A DNA stretch of 64,000 nt from Puccinellia tenuiflora. Its lineage: Eukaryota > Streptophyta > Magnoliopsida > Poales > Poaceae. The notes beneath the pieces were generated by a model. The model was not told where the DNA came from. It saw nothing but the letters and a program-made list of their open reading frames with translations, and did not search any database. The translations under genes were made by a program, and so were the position numbers. Within the stretch, counting starts at the first letter, position 1, and each line of letters begins with the position of its first letter. Below are positions 21,542-31,961 of the stretch, one piece after another. The stretch covers positions 2,073,934 to 2,137,933 of the forward strand of contig QRDG01000398.1 of the NCBI GenBank assembly GCA_012064385.1, read 5' to 3'.

Positions 21542-23264
21542 TGTTGGAAATATGCCCAAGAGGCAATAATAAAGATTATTTGTTATCATATTTTTTGTTC
21601 ATGATAAATGTTTATTCCCCATGCTATAATTTTATTAACTGGAAATAAAATATATGTGTGGAATATAAACGACAAAGTGTCTCTAGTAAGCCTCTTACGA
21701 CTAGTTCGTTAGTCAAGAGATGGTTAAGGTTTCCTAACCATGGACTTGTAAAGTCACTTGATAACGGAATCCTATCATTAGGATAATGATATGATGGACG
21801 GACCCAAATTAAAGCTTAGCATTTTATCGTATCATTTAGTTTGATTGCTATAGCTTTTTATCATACGTCAAGTATAGTTTTCTTAGACCATGAGATTGTG
21901 TCACTCCCATTTACCGGAGGAATACTTTGTGGACATCAAACGTCACTTCGCAACTGGGTGATTATAAAGATGGCTTTCAGGTATCTTCAATGGTATTTGT
22001 TGGGTGACATTAATCAAGACAGGGATTTGTCCTTTGTGTGACGGAGAAGATATCTATGGGCCCTCTCGGTAGTATGGCATCCGAAATCTTGCAAGCATAT
22101 GATTAAGTGTGTAGTCATGAGGATCCTATACTATGGAAAGGGTAAAGAGAACTTGCCGGTAACGAGATTAAACTAGGTATGGCGATACCAACGATCGAAT
22201 CTAGGGCAAGTAATATATCGTGAGACAAAGGGAATCGTATGCAGGATTTATTAAATATCTGACATCGTGGTTCAACCGATAAAGAACTTCATTGAATATG
22301 TAGGAATCAATCGGTCCTGCTATTGATTATTGATTTTATCAAGTCTACATGTTCTCGAACCCGTAGGGTCACACACTTAACGCTTCGATGTAATTAGGGC
22401 ATACACTGAGATATTTGATTGGTGTAAACGAATATTGATTTGGAGTCTCGGATGAGATCCTAGATATCACGAGGAGCTCCGGAAGAGTCTGAAGATAAAG
22501 TTTCATATAAGGAAAGCGGTTTTCGGGGTTTCAAAAAAGTTCGGGAATTTTTCGGCAGGTTACCGAAAACATTCTAGAAGGTTCCAAAGTGGGACCCACC
22601 TGACCTTAGGGCCCACATGGACCAAGGGAAGGTGCAGCAGCCCACATGGGCTGGCCTCACCAAGCCCCAAGGCCCATGCGGCCAAAGGAGGTGGGGGCGC
22701 ACCCAAACCCTAGGGGGTGCCTTCGAGGGCAAGCCCCCTCCTTGGCCGCCGGCCCTAGGAAAGGGTGGGGCGCACCCCTTGCCCCTTTGACTATAAAAGG
22801 AGGGGGTGCGAAACAAGGGGAGGCCACCCCATAACCCTAGCCACACCACCCCTTCCTCCCTCCTCTCTTTCTCTCGTGCACGGCTTGGCGAAGCCCTAAC
22901 CGCGGGAATCCTCCACCATTTCCACCACCACACTGCCATGCTGCTGGGATCTCACGAGCCTCTTCTCCAACTCTTGCGGGATCAAGAACAAGGAGTGTTC
23001 TTCGAGCTGTACGTGTGGATACCTCGGAGGCGCTGCTCGTGCGGTGCTGCTTCGGATCGGATAATACATCTCCTCGCGACTAGACAAGTCTAGTTCGAGG
23101 ATTGACTAGTCAACCCCTGCCTCGACAAAACACGCTCGGCTGTTCTTCGAGGGTAAGAGATTGGATCTCCTTCTTGCTACTTGCATCTGATAGATCTAGA
23201 TCCGTTGGGTTTCTTCCGCTTGTTTCGTAGGAAATTTTTTGTTTTCTATGCAATGAACCCTTCA
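21542..23264 (+). mobile_element. 3' LTR of the BARE/WIS/Angela-like copia element (1723 bp)
   Basis: Starts TGTTGGAAATATGCCC after the purine tract AAGTGGAAGAC (21531-21541) and ends in the family-typical stretch AGGAAATTTTTTG...CAATGAACCCTTCA. Length is normal for this family. The 5' LTR is not in the window, so its age and target duplication cannot be measured; the candidate right-hand TSD is atccc at 23265-23269. Confidence 0.88.
22792..22799 (+). promoter_or_regulatory. TATA box of the copia LTR
   Basis: TATAAAAG in the context TTTGACTATAAAAGGAGG, about 470 bp before the LTR end, followed by a C/T-rich leader. This is the usual promoter position in BARE/WIS/Angela LTRs. Confidence 0.7.
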
Positions 23265-23719
23265 ATCCCTTGGGTAGGCAAAAGTCTGGTGGGATGAGCA
23301 GATCGAGGTGCTCGAACTCCCACGTGTGCTCGAGGGTGAGGCTGCGCCCCTGAAACGGCATGCCAGAACTACCATCCTTGAATTATGCGACATGGTGTCT
23401 ACGCGAGGACGAAAGAGATTTGGGGGGGGGGGGGAGAGCTTAATGAGTACTCGAAAACTCGGCTCGACTCTGCTTAATGCCTGGCCGTCACTTCACGTCA
23501 CCACGCCATCTAGGAAAGCGCCCGATGAAGCGGCAACCATTAATCTCGACCGGCCTACTACTACATGTTGCCATCTGTCGGAAGGGGTGTCCGGGCGTTG
23601 TTCCCCCCACCCAAGCACTAAACACAGCGTATGGTTTGCCTTTGGCTGTTGCTTCTTCGGTTGGCTCACATCACTGCAGGAGGTAGAAGGTTTTGTAGAG
23701 TCAGCAAAGTGTTACATGC
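23265..23719. other. Unassigned sequence between copia LTR and Harbinger-like element
   Basis: No recognisable gene or element. It contains a homopolymer of about 12 G near 23421-23432. A 339-aa open frame at 23308-24327 crosses from here into the neighbouring transposon and its GC-rich core, so it is not a gene. Confidence 0.6.
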
Positions 23720-26618
23720 TTAGAGCATCTCCAACAGCCTTTTTAAATTTGCCTAGGATTTATAAAAACTGCATTTTTAGCAATTGGGGCAAAAAAAAAA
23801 AGAGCTCCAGCAGCCTTGGTATAAGTGGTCCCCCCACCAATTTTTTTACAAAGCTTGCTATTCTTGCACCCTCACCTTGTATATTTGCAAAGCCTGGAGC
23901 CACCTTGTATATTTCCAAAATCGATGCGCGAGAGGCCAATGACCATGAGCGGGACATTTCACGCCCGAGCCGCGCCGCCGGCCACCGCCCCACCGCCAGC
24001 CCCGCCGCCGCCTCCCGTGGGTACCCCGAGCCTCCCCGTCGCCCCATCCCTCATTTCCCCGGCCGCGCGAGCCCGAATCGAGCTCCGCCATGGCCGCGTC
24101 GCCGCCGTTCGCCCCCGCCGCCGCATCCCACGGCACCCCGAGCCTCCCCGCCGCCCCGCCCCACATTTCCCTGGCCGCAGAGCTTGGCCGCCAACAGAAT
24201 TGGGCCGTACCATGGCTGCGCCTCCGCCGGCCGATTCGGCCCGCTGGACAGCGTTGCCGGTAAGGAAAGGTGCGTCGCGGCCCCAGGAGCCCTCGCCAGC
24301 CCGCCCGCTGTAGCACCCTCACTTTGAAAAGCAAGAATACATCGTGAATATGCTAGGCCCTGGATCGAGTATGGCTAGCATTCACCAACAGGATGTAATA
24401 TCATGCATAAATGTTAAACGTTATTACATCGCACGTACGAATGATCCAAAAATAAGGTACTTTATTACATCTTTGCATAGCCGAGGCTAGCTTAAAATAA
24501 ATATAGTTCCACAAATATTATTCAGAGTTCAAGCAGCATAATAAAGTAGCACTGAGCTCCATCATCTCCATGTGCCACTGGCGACCATGTTGGTTGTAAG
24601 CTCGAAATAAACCACGTCCTCACTCCTCATCTGAACAACCTGCAACATTAACGTTGCAGCCCAGGGAATTTGGGTCAATACCTTGTGACAGGCTGGCAAG
24701 TGTCATACTATGGTGGTTTATAAATGGCAAGACTATCTCTACATGCATATTTGGCTGGTGGAGTTCAAGGCTCTTGCGCAAAGCAATATTTGTCCTATAC
24801 TTGTAAAACATTTATTTTAAAACCAACTATTAATGAGATAAACATGGCATGAAAACCAGTATCTCTTCTACCCTTGTTCACCCATCAAATTTTATTATGA
24901 AATTAGAATGAATGAGATTCTTCTGTCGGCCACCTTGCGTAGTTACTCAAATTGTCCATAACCGTGGACACGGCTAAGATCTTAGTTTTATTTTACTCTC
25001 GAGAGTTTGTGACACTTTCCCCACTAGACTCGATCAACCCATTCTATCCTTAACCCACATTTAGTGAAAAGGAAAGGAGAAGACCAAGACGAGACCTTTC
25101 TGAAACACTTTCCCAACTACTACTGGCTTGACCCGTTCCAACCTACATCCCCTACATCTGCTTATCAAACCGGGCTGGTTCCATGCTACTTACTTAGTCA
25201 AGACAGAGCCCATATGACTAGTGGCTGCACTGGAAGTAAACTAGACATGGAGTGACATGAAATCTCTGATACCCTGGGTGGCGAGCACAAGTGCACGTAC
25301 TCAGGTACCCGCAGAACTGGGCCTGAGCAGCCACTCAACTATAACCCACCAATACAACTCCAAAATCCACCCAGGCGATTCATTAATTTAGTAGATTTTC
25401 CTTAAATCGTATACAACAAACAAATCATTTTTGCAGCAAGCCAATCTACTAAATTAATATAGGTCACTAGTCATCTAAACATGTGGCTAGCCTAACAGGT
25501 TTGCATAGCATAAAACTTTATTAAAAACAGCCTATCATGCATGCTACTGGAAAATAGTCTACAGTGCAATATCAAAATAGTAATAGGTCTTTCATGAATT
25601 GTGTATGCACTTGCCTTGATAGTTGTTCAGGTTGTTGCAACACTCACAGCACTCCTGGCACTCTTCACAATCTAAACAAGCAATTTGCATCATATCAATA
25701 CACAGACAAAATGGCAATACAATAAAATATGCATGCATTATGATTTGCTAACACACAAGTCAAGGTTAGACAATTAATAAAGTTATTACTTTCTGTTATT
25801 TACTATATGCATGATGCTCATGATTCACATTTTAAGTGGTTTTAATAATTTAAAAACAATTACTATAGTCAAAATGCCACTATTTGAGTTTTTTTACAAA
25901 ACATTGTCCATGCATGATGCAAAAGTGCAACCTAAAAATACTACTGGACAGAGGACACTAAAAAGACACACTTTTGCAGAAGAAACCAATTTAAAATAAC
26001 TTATAGATTTAAAGATATGCCAAAATTACTCAAATGTCCCATTTGAAATTCGAATAATTTTTAATAGGAAAAACAGAGAACTAACAGTTCCAAAATATTC
26101 TACAGGTCAAGAGGTTTTCAAAAATATAAAGTTTGTAAAATTTGGCCAAACGGTTGAAAAGTTATGAATTTTACAAGATTGGGCTATTTTCTGCCATTTT
26201 TATTAACTAGCAAATATGCCCGTGCGTTGCTACGGATTAGTTTCTATTGAATAACTTTTAGATCATGGAGGATTTCAACCACCACGTTTTAATTTTGATC
26301 CCCATCTGCATGCGCTCATTGGCCATACTGGATGGTTGCTTAGCCGGCTGGACACGCGGGGCACTCTTAAGTTGCATTTATCAATCATTGCTTTTAACAT
26401 CCGTAAATTTTTTTACCTTAAAGATTTCTAGTTACATTCATCTATCAATGCTCAACCCTTTCTATTTTCCAAAATAATAATTCTATGATTGCTTGTTCAT
26501 GTTTTGATCTGAGGTATATCTTGAAACTGGTTATTCACTTCAGAACTAACTCTGTAGTGAACTCAGAGCACTTTGATATCACTCACGAGTTTTTTTCCGG
26601 AGAAAAAATAGCATTAAC

Positions 26619-27376
26619 ATATTTAAATGAAGCAAAGTTCAATATATTTTTTTAGAAGAAAGGATTATCACATAAAAATAAAAGCTATTAGAATTAAGCA
26701 TTTTTTCACTTGGGTTTATATGTTAGGTAACAAAATAGAGGGTTCAATATGATCATCGCATATGGCCAGTCCAACCACGCACGAAGGAACTTTTTTTTCT
26801 CTTTTGACAAGTAAGGCTTGGGCTCTCCGGGTGAAAACCCAAGCTTCGGTTAGCCAGAGCAGGCGATGACGACGTCTTCGTCGCCTCCCTCTTATGGGCG
26901 TCGTCTTGGAGAGTCAGCTTTGGCAGTTGTGTGTGGCATCTCTTGCGTTGGTGGTCGACGGACGTCGGGGCAGCTGCCCCGGATGGTGGTTGTGCGTCGA
27001 GGCGGCGGCCGCGAGATCCATGGTGGGTAGCTGCTTCATGGGGTGGTGCAGCTGCTTGGGTGGCTTTGGCAACATTTTTGTGCCGCTAGTGCGGCGAGAT
27101 TGTTGGCTCGGTCGACGCCCCTCAGAGGATGCGGTTTGACTTTATGTCGGGGTGGCGGTCCCGGATGTTGGTGCGCCGGCCGTGGTAGCGGAATGCCCTG
27201 GCCTAGGCTGCAGGCGGCTTCGTCGTGCGGTGCCGTGTCTTGAGCACGAATGGTGGTGCGATGGGATGGCGGTACCAGAAGGTGGTGTTGGCGGTTTGTT
27301 GGACCTGGCGGAGCAGCTGAATGTCGGGGTGGCGGCCCCAAAAGTTTGACAGTTTGGAGGGCTTCGACACCTTGTT
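26619..27376. repeat. Tandem duplication, copy 1 (758 bp)
   Basis: Repeats at 27381-28138 with a constant offset of 762 bp. I found one difference by eye (a at 27318, g at 28080). It contains an 81-aa and a 66-aa open frame that recur identically in copy 2; they show no recognised domain and are likely passenger sequence. Confidence 0.9.
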
Positions 27377-28439
27377 CAATATATTTAAATGAAGCAAAGT
27401 TCAATATATTTTTTTAGAAGAAAGGATTATCACATAAAAATAAAAGCTATTAGAATTAAGCATTTTTTCACTTGGGTTTATATGTTAGGTAACAAAATAG
27501 AGGGTTCAATATGATCATCGCATATGGCCAGTCCAACCACGCACGAAGGAACTTTTTTTTCTCTTTTGACAAGTAAGGCTTGGGCTCTCCGGGTGAAAAC
27601 CCAAGCTTCGGTTAGCCAGAGCAGGCGATGACGACGTCTTCGTCGCCTCCCTCTTATGGGCGTCGTCTTGGAGAGTCAGCTTTGGCAGTTGTGTGTGGCA
27701 TCTCTTGCGTTGGTGGTCGACGGACGTCGGGGCAGCTGCCCCGGATGGTGGTTGTGCGTCGAGGCGGCGGCCGCGAGATCCATGGTGGGTAGCTGCTTCA
27801 TGGGGTGGTGCAGCTGCTTGGGTGGCTTTGGCAACATTTTTGTGCCGCTAGTGCGGCGAGATTGTTGGCTCGGTCGACGCCCCTCAGAGGATGCGGTTTG
27901 ACTTTATGTCGGGGTGGCGGTCCCGGATGTTGGTGCGCCGGCCGTGGTAGCGGAATGCCCTGGCCTAGGCTGCAGGCGGCTTCGTCGTGCGGTGCCGTGT
28001 CTTGAGCACGAATGGTGGTGCGATGGGATGGCGGTACCAGAAGGTGGTGTTGGCGGTTTGTTGGACCTGGCGGAGCAGCTGGATGTCGGGGTGGCGGCCC
28101 CAAAAGTTTGACAGTTTGGAGGGCTTCGACACCTTGTTGTTCGGCGGGGTCGCATTGGCGCAACTCATGAGAGGGTTGCATCTTCATCTTTGTTGGAGTG
28201 TTTCGTGTCTGCTCCTCCCATAGCAATCATTGCGTCTACTCTCCCGTAATGGTGGGAGGTCGTCTGGTCTCGGCTGAGTTGTGTTGTGAGTTTAATGCTG
28301 TTCTTCTCGGGTCTTGAGTGGGCGTGGCCCTATAGTGTTTTCATGTTGTATGGTTTTCGTCCGGTTTCCGCTAATTAACTGGACATCTTTCTTCTTAATT
28401 ACTGGATAAGTCAAAGCTTTTGTCTTCGTTTCAAAACAT
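26703..28439 (+). mobile_element. Probable non-LTR passenger in the Helitron (contains the duplication)
   Basis: The right end resembles the 3' tail of wheat LINE-type elements (CAAAGCTTTTGTCTTCGTTTCAAAA, compare 40990-41020). An 11-bp direct repeat aattaagcatt occurs at 26692-26702 and 28440-28450 and could be the target duplication. The internal GC-rich region carries no reverse transcriptase. The boundary on the left is uncertain. Confidence 0.4.
27381..28138. repeat. Tandem duplication, copy 2 (758 bp)
   Basis: Near-identical to copy 1. The junction (27371-27410) shows ttcaatatat twice, 25 bp apart, suggesting slippage or unequal exchange at a short repeat. Confidence 0.9.
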
Positions 28440-30230
28440 AATTAAGCATTCTGAAGCACAAAGCGCTAAGATATGTGATTTTGTAACAACTTAAAAAAAT
28501 CTGAAAATGAAAAATAGAAAAAGCCTCCGGTGAATCACAAGGACCTTGGCTTCATACACAAACTTGTTGGCAAAACTCATGAACCAAATGAATCATGGAT
28601 AAATTCCTGAACAAACAACCAGCATCACTAATGAAGGGGGAAAACCAACATGGACTTTTTCAGTCAGTACTTCAGTAGCATGAGAATGAAAATGAAGGGA
28701 AAAAAATCACCATGGAAGAATGAAGGGGGCAAAAGCACGGGGACTATGATTGTGTGCCGGCGTCTTCGCCCAGTAATCGGGTCGTGTTCTTGCCGGCGGC
28801 CGCGAACACACGAATCAGCTTGGCGGCCTTTTGTATCTTCTGCTGCTCCCGTCAGGACAAAGACCTGCGGCGAGCTCTGCGCCGGTCGGCGAGGTCCTCC
28901 TACTGGCTACTGCTACTGCAGGTCTTGCTGCACCGGCCCTGTAGCGAGCAGGAGAAGGCGAGCACTCGCCAGGATCTGCAGCACCCGCATCATATCACGC
29001 GAGCGCTGACATGATTTACTTATCTTTATCTTTTCTGGCGAGCGCATGGGACAACGCTGGTAGGTGAGCTGCCGGTGCTACCGGCCGCAGGTGGAGCACG
29101 TACGGGAAACAGGGGTGGTGTGCGGCGCTGCTGGTGCGTGCTTGCCGGCAAGCAGGTCCAGGCGGAGCGGAGCGAGGCAGCGCCTCGTACACCGGCGGGT
29201 GTGCAGCGCAGCAAGGCAATGGAAGGCAGCAGCGGAGGGGAGGAGCGCTGGAGCGGACATGCGGGCGCGCGGTGACGGGGACGGGACGGGACGGAATTTG
29301 GAGAGTAAGGCCGGCCGGGGAAGGAGAGGAGCAGCCTGGCTGCCTGGGTAGTTGGGGAGGAGGCGAGGAGGACGTCACTGTTGTGGCGGACGCGTGAGGT
29401 AGTGAGATCGATCGAGCTGACGTGCCTCTTCGCCTGGCTGCTAGCGTGGTGCGCGTGCTTGGAGGCCTAATTCTTTGACGAAACGTTTTTTCAACCTCAG
29501 CGGTGGCAGTTTCCGTAATTACGCTAAAAAATAAGGGTAATAGAAAAGTTGGACGAAAATTTTGGAAGAAGCAACTCTTCCTTTATTATTAGGTAAAGAT
29601 AAAGATTTCCTGGGACGAATTGACCAGGTTTGACCGGACTGCCTACGTGGCGCTGACGAGGCGCTGACCGTGCAGTGATGCAGCAGCCACACGGCGCGAC
29701 GGGATTGGCCGGTACCGGTTCGTTTTAGGGATTTATTCGCGGCCGTTGATCGGCGATCGGACGGACATGGACGAACACATCGGTGACAGCGGTGGTGCTC
29801 ACCGGTGACGTCGGTGATGGCGGCGGACGTCGAGGTTCCGGTCGTTCTACTGCCTCTCCGGCTTGTCGGAGATGTCCTTCGTGCTCCCCTAGGTGCGTTG
29901 AATATGAATGTGTGCTTGATGGCGCCTCTAGGTGTCCTGCACGACGACGGCGGCGGCTTCCCGAGCTCCAACTCCGGCGACGGTCCGGCGATGAGCACGA
30001 GCTCCCTGGTTCATAAATTTCAAATCGAAGAGAATAGGCGGGTGAGGAAAACAGTGGGACAACTACTAGACAAGGTTATAGAGTCTCGGGTGGACTGAGA
30101 CGGCGAGGCCAACCTCCGAAGGTCGACAATGGCGAAGGCGGCGGCAGATCGGTTCGAGCTCGAAAAACGGGCAGCCTGGCGGCATAGAATTGGGGATTTT
30201 GGGAGGAGATGGAGTGAGGGATTGTTGGCT

Positions 30231-30238
30231 TTTTATAG
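30231..30238 (-). promoter_or_regulatory. TATA box of the Helitron-interrupted solo LTR
   Basis: On the minus strand, CTATAAAA in the context CCGGCTATAAAAAGCC, followed by a C/T-rich leader. It fits an LTR promoter. Confidence 0.55.
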
Positions 30239-31297
30239 CCGGAGTTTGGTGGCAAACGGAGTAGAAATCGCAACGAATCGGAGGATTTTCTGAGTTGGTT
30301 CGGTACGGGAACGAGTCGCGTGTTCTTCCTGGAGAACGTCCCGACCTGGGAGACGATGGTGCTGGGCCGATCGGGTTGCTGGGTTGCTGCTGGGCCAGCT
30401 GGCTGCTGGCCACCTTCTTGGGCCGTGCTGGGCTGGCTGCTAGCTGCTGGCCGTGGCTGCTGCCTGAAGTGGCCGTGCGTGGCTGGCTGGCTAGGTGGCC
30501 GTGGCTGGCTAGCTAGCTGGCTGCCTGGCCGGCCGGCCGATCTTTTTTTTTTTCCTTTAGAAATTCAAAACTGAACCAAAACATTTCAGAAAAATTCAGA
30601 AAAATACTTTTTGGAAAGCTTATTCAAAATACAATATTATGGCACTATCTTTGCCAACAAATAAAATTAAATTATTTAAAATATTGACTAGGGTTACTTT
30701 GCACCCTCTATGTCAATTAATAAAAATATTTTTTTTTATTTTGAAATCTTTTACTATTTCAAGCAAATTAAATGCAACAAACACATGATGCTTATGAATG
30801 CCATGCATGATTTTGAGTTTTGAAACTTAACCAACAAAAAGTTTTTTTATCCCTCTGAATTTTCAAAAAATTTGAAAATCTTGGGATGTTACACCCGCCC
30901 GCTGCTCCCCGCTGCCTCCCAGCCTCCACCCGCCCCACCGCCTCCATGGCAAACTAGAAGAAGAAGAATAGATATGTGGTTGACAAGAGGACCCCACACC
31001 TTATTGTGATAGATACATGATTTTGCAATCCGGTTATAGAAAGGCTGCGGAAGCAAAAAACTTGTTGGCTTTGTAAACCCTCTCTCTGCTCTTGCTATCA
31101 CATCTTTTTACAAATCCATTTTGCAAATGCTGTTGTTGATGCTCTTACAATGTTATTTACCAACCAAATCGTAAATTTTTGAAGTGTCAAATTCAACTCT
31201 ATTTCCAAAGCTACTTGAAGCGTAGAAAGTCTAGCTTCCACACGATCGAGCTCTATCTCAATGTTGAAATCCAGAAATCAAATCGAGAACACTCAAG

Positions 31298-31594
31298 CCT
31301 TTGTTTAGTTGTTTAGTAGGAGTGTTTTCTAACGATTTGCAGGGATTATACTAACCAAACCCCAAATTCCTACTTATTTCGGAAAGATGTTTGGTTTTAA
31401 TATATTGGGCTAGTTTAATCCGACTTTTCTCCAAACTCTAGTATATTTTTCTCAATATTCAATCCACTATCCCTTCCTAGTGGATTGGGGATAAGTAGAG
31501 ATTTGATAGGATTGATTGAAGGTGAGGGTTTCACCCAATCCCTATGAAGATTATCCCCACTAATCCCCACAAAACCTCTAGTACCAAACAAGGC
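31298..31594. mobile_element. hAT-like MITE
   Basis: About 297 bp with ends CCTTTGTTTAGTTG and (reverse complement) GCCTTGTTTGGTACTAGAGG. It is flanked by the direct repeat ctcaag at 31292-31297 and 31595-31600. The GCCTTGTTTGGTAC-type terminus is common in grass MITEs. No coding capacity. Superfamily is uncertain because the duplication is 6 bp plus partial matches, not a clean 8 bp. Confidence 0.55.
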
Positions 31595-31600
31595 CTCAAG

Positions 31601-31961
31601 TGGCCCATTTTGCAACAATCCCAACAACCACAGTTCCTTTGCTCATAATAAGTTACTGGTTACATACAGTACCACAGGATTTGCGAACAGCCGCCATACA
31701 TCAACAACACCACTGTCATTCCAACAGCTTATCGACTGCCAGATTGGTTCTTACCTTACAGAAAGAACAAACTCAGTCACCCCTTACAACAACCTCAAGA
31801 AATTTACAACATGGAACAGCACATGGTCTCGGTTATTACAGGGAGAATGCAAAAATAATCCAGCAACAAACACACATGCTGTTGGGAAATAACGCCGCCT
31901 TGTGGTGATGTGAGGTATAAATAAGAATGAAAAATGGCATCAGAACGAAACGGTGCAAGAG
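31601..31961 (-). other. Likely 3' untranslated region of the WVD2-like gene
   Basis: Follows the stop codon at 31962-31964 on the minus strand, is AT-rich and without repeats, and ends at the MITE. The exact polyadenylation site cannot be placed. Confidence 0.45.

Larger units (their letters stand above)
26207..29605 (-). mobile_element. Non-autonomous Helitron, inserted between A and T
   Basis: On the minus strand the element begins TCTTTATCTTTACCTAATAA (near 29605) and ends CGCACGGGCATATTTGCTAG (26207). The 3' end has the CTAG terminus preceded by a short imperfect GC hairpin (CCGTAGC...GCACGG). The flanking host bases are A and T with no target duplication, as expected for Helitrons. No Rep/helicase gene is seen. 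It carries the 758-bp tandem duplication, a probable non-LTR passenger, and a GC-rich exon-like block at 28700-29400 that may be captured gene sequence. The 5' boundary is ambiguous by 6 bp because aaagat is repeated. Confidence 0.65.
24309..30893 (-). mobile_element. Solo LTR (Ty3/gypsy type) nested in the Harbinger-like element, itself holding a Helitron
   Basis: On the minus strand it starts TGTAACATCCCAAG at 30893 and ends GAGGGTGCTACA at 24309, with inverted ends (TGTARCAYCC). It is flanked by the 5-bp duplication cccgc at 24304-24308 and 30894-30898. Removing the Helitron (26207-29605) leaves about 3.19 kb, a plausible LTR length for chromodomain gypsy elements. No second LTR or coding region is present. 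A minus-strand TATA box lies at 30231-30238. ORFs on both strands in the GC-rich leader (29.5-30.5 kb) are not convincing genes. Confidence 0.8.
23723..31144. mobile_element. PIF/Harbinger-like DNA element (no transposase), split by a solo LTR
   Basis: The left terminus GAGCATCTCCAACAGCC and the right terminus (reverse complement GAGCATCAACAACAGC) are inverted repeats. They are flanked by tta at 23720-23722 and 31145-31147, the 3-bp TWA target duplication of this superfamily. Its own sequence is 23723-24308 plus 30899-31144 (about 830 bp). It includes a GC-rich core (about 23960-24300) with exon-like composition that might be captured gene sequence, though no product is recognisable. No transposase is present, so it is non-autonomous. 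Confidence 0.7.

Noticed and set aside
23308..24327. 339-aa open frame
   Set aside because: It crosses the boundary of the Harbinger-like element and is driven by GC-rich composition. No recognisable domain.
30295..30574. Trp/Gly/Leu-rich plus-strand frame resembling a membrane peptide
   Set aside because: It comes from a GGCTGGCTG-type simple repeat in an LTR leader and lies antisense to the LTR transcript.
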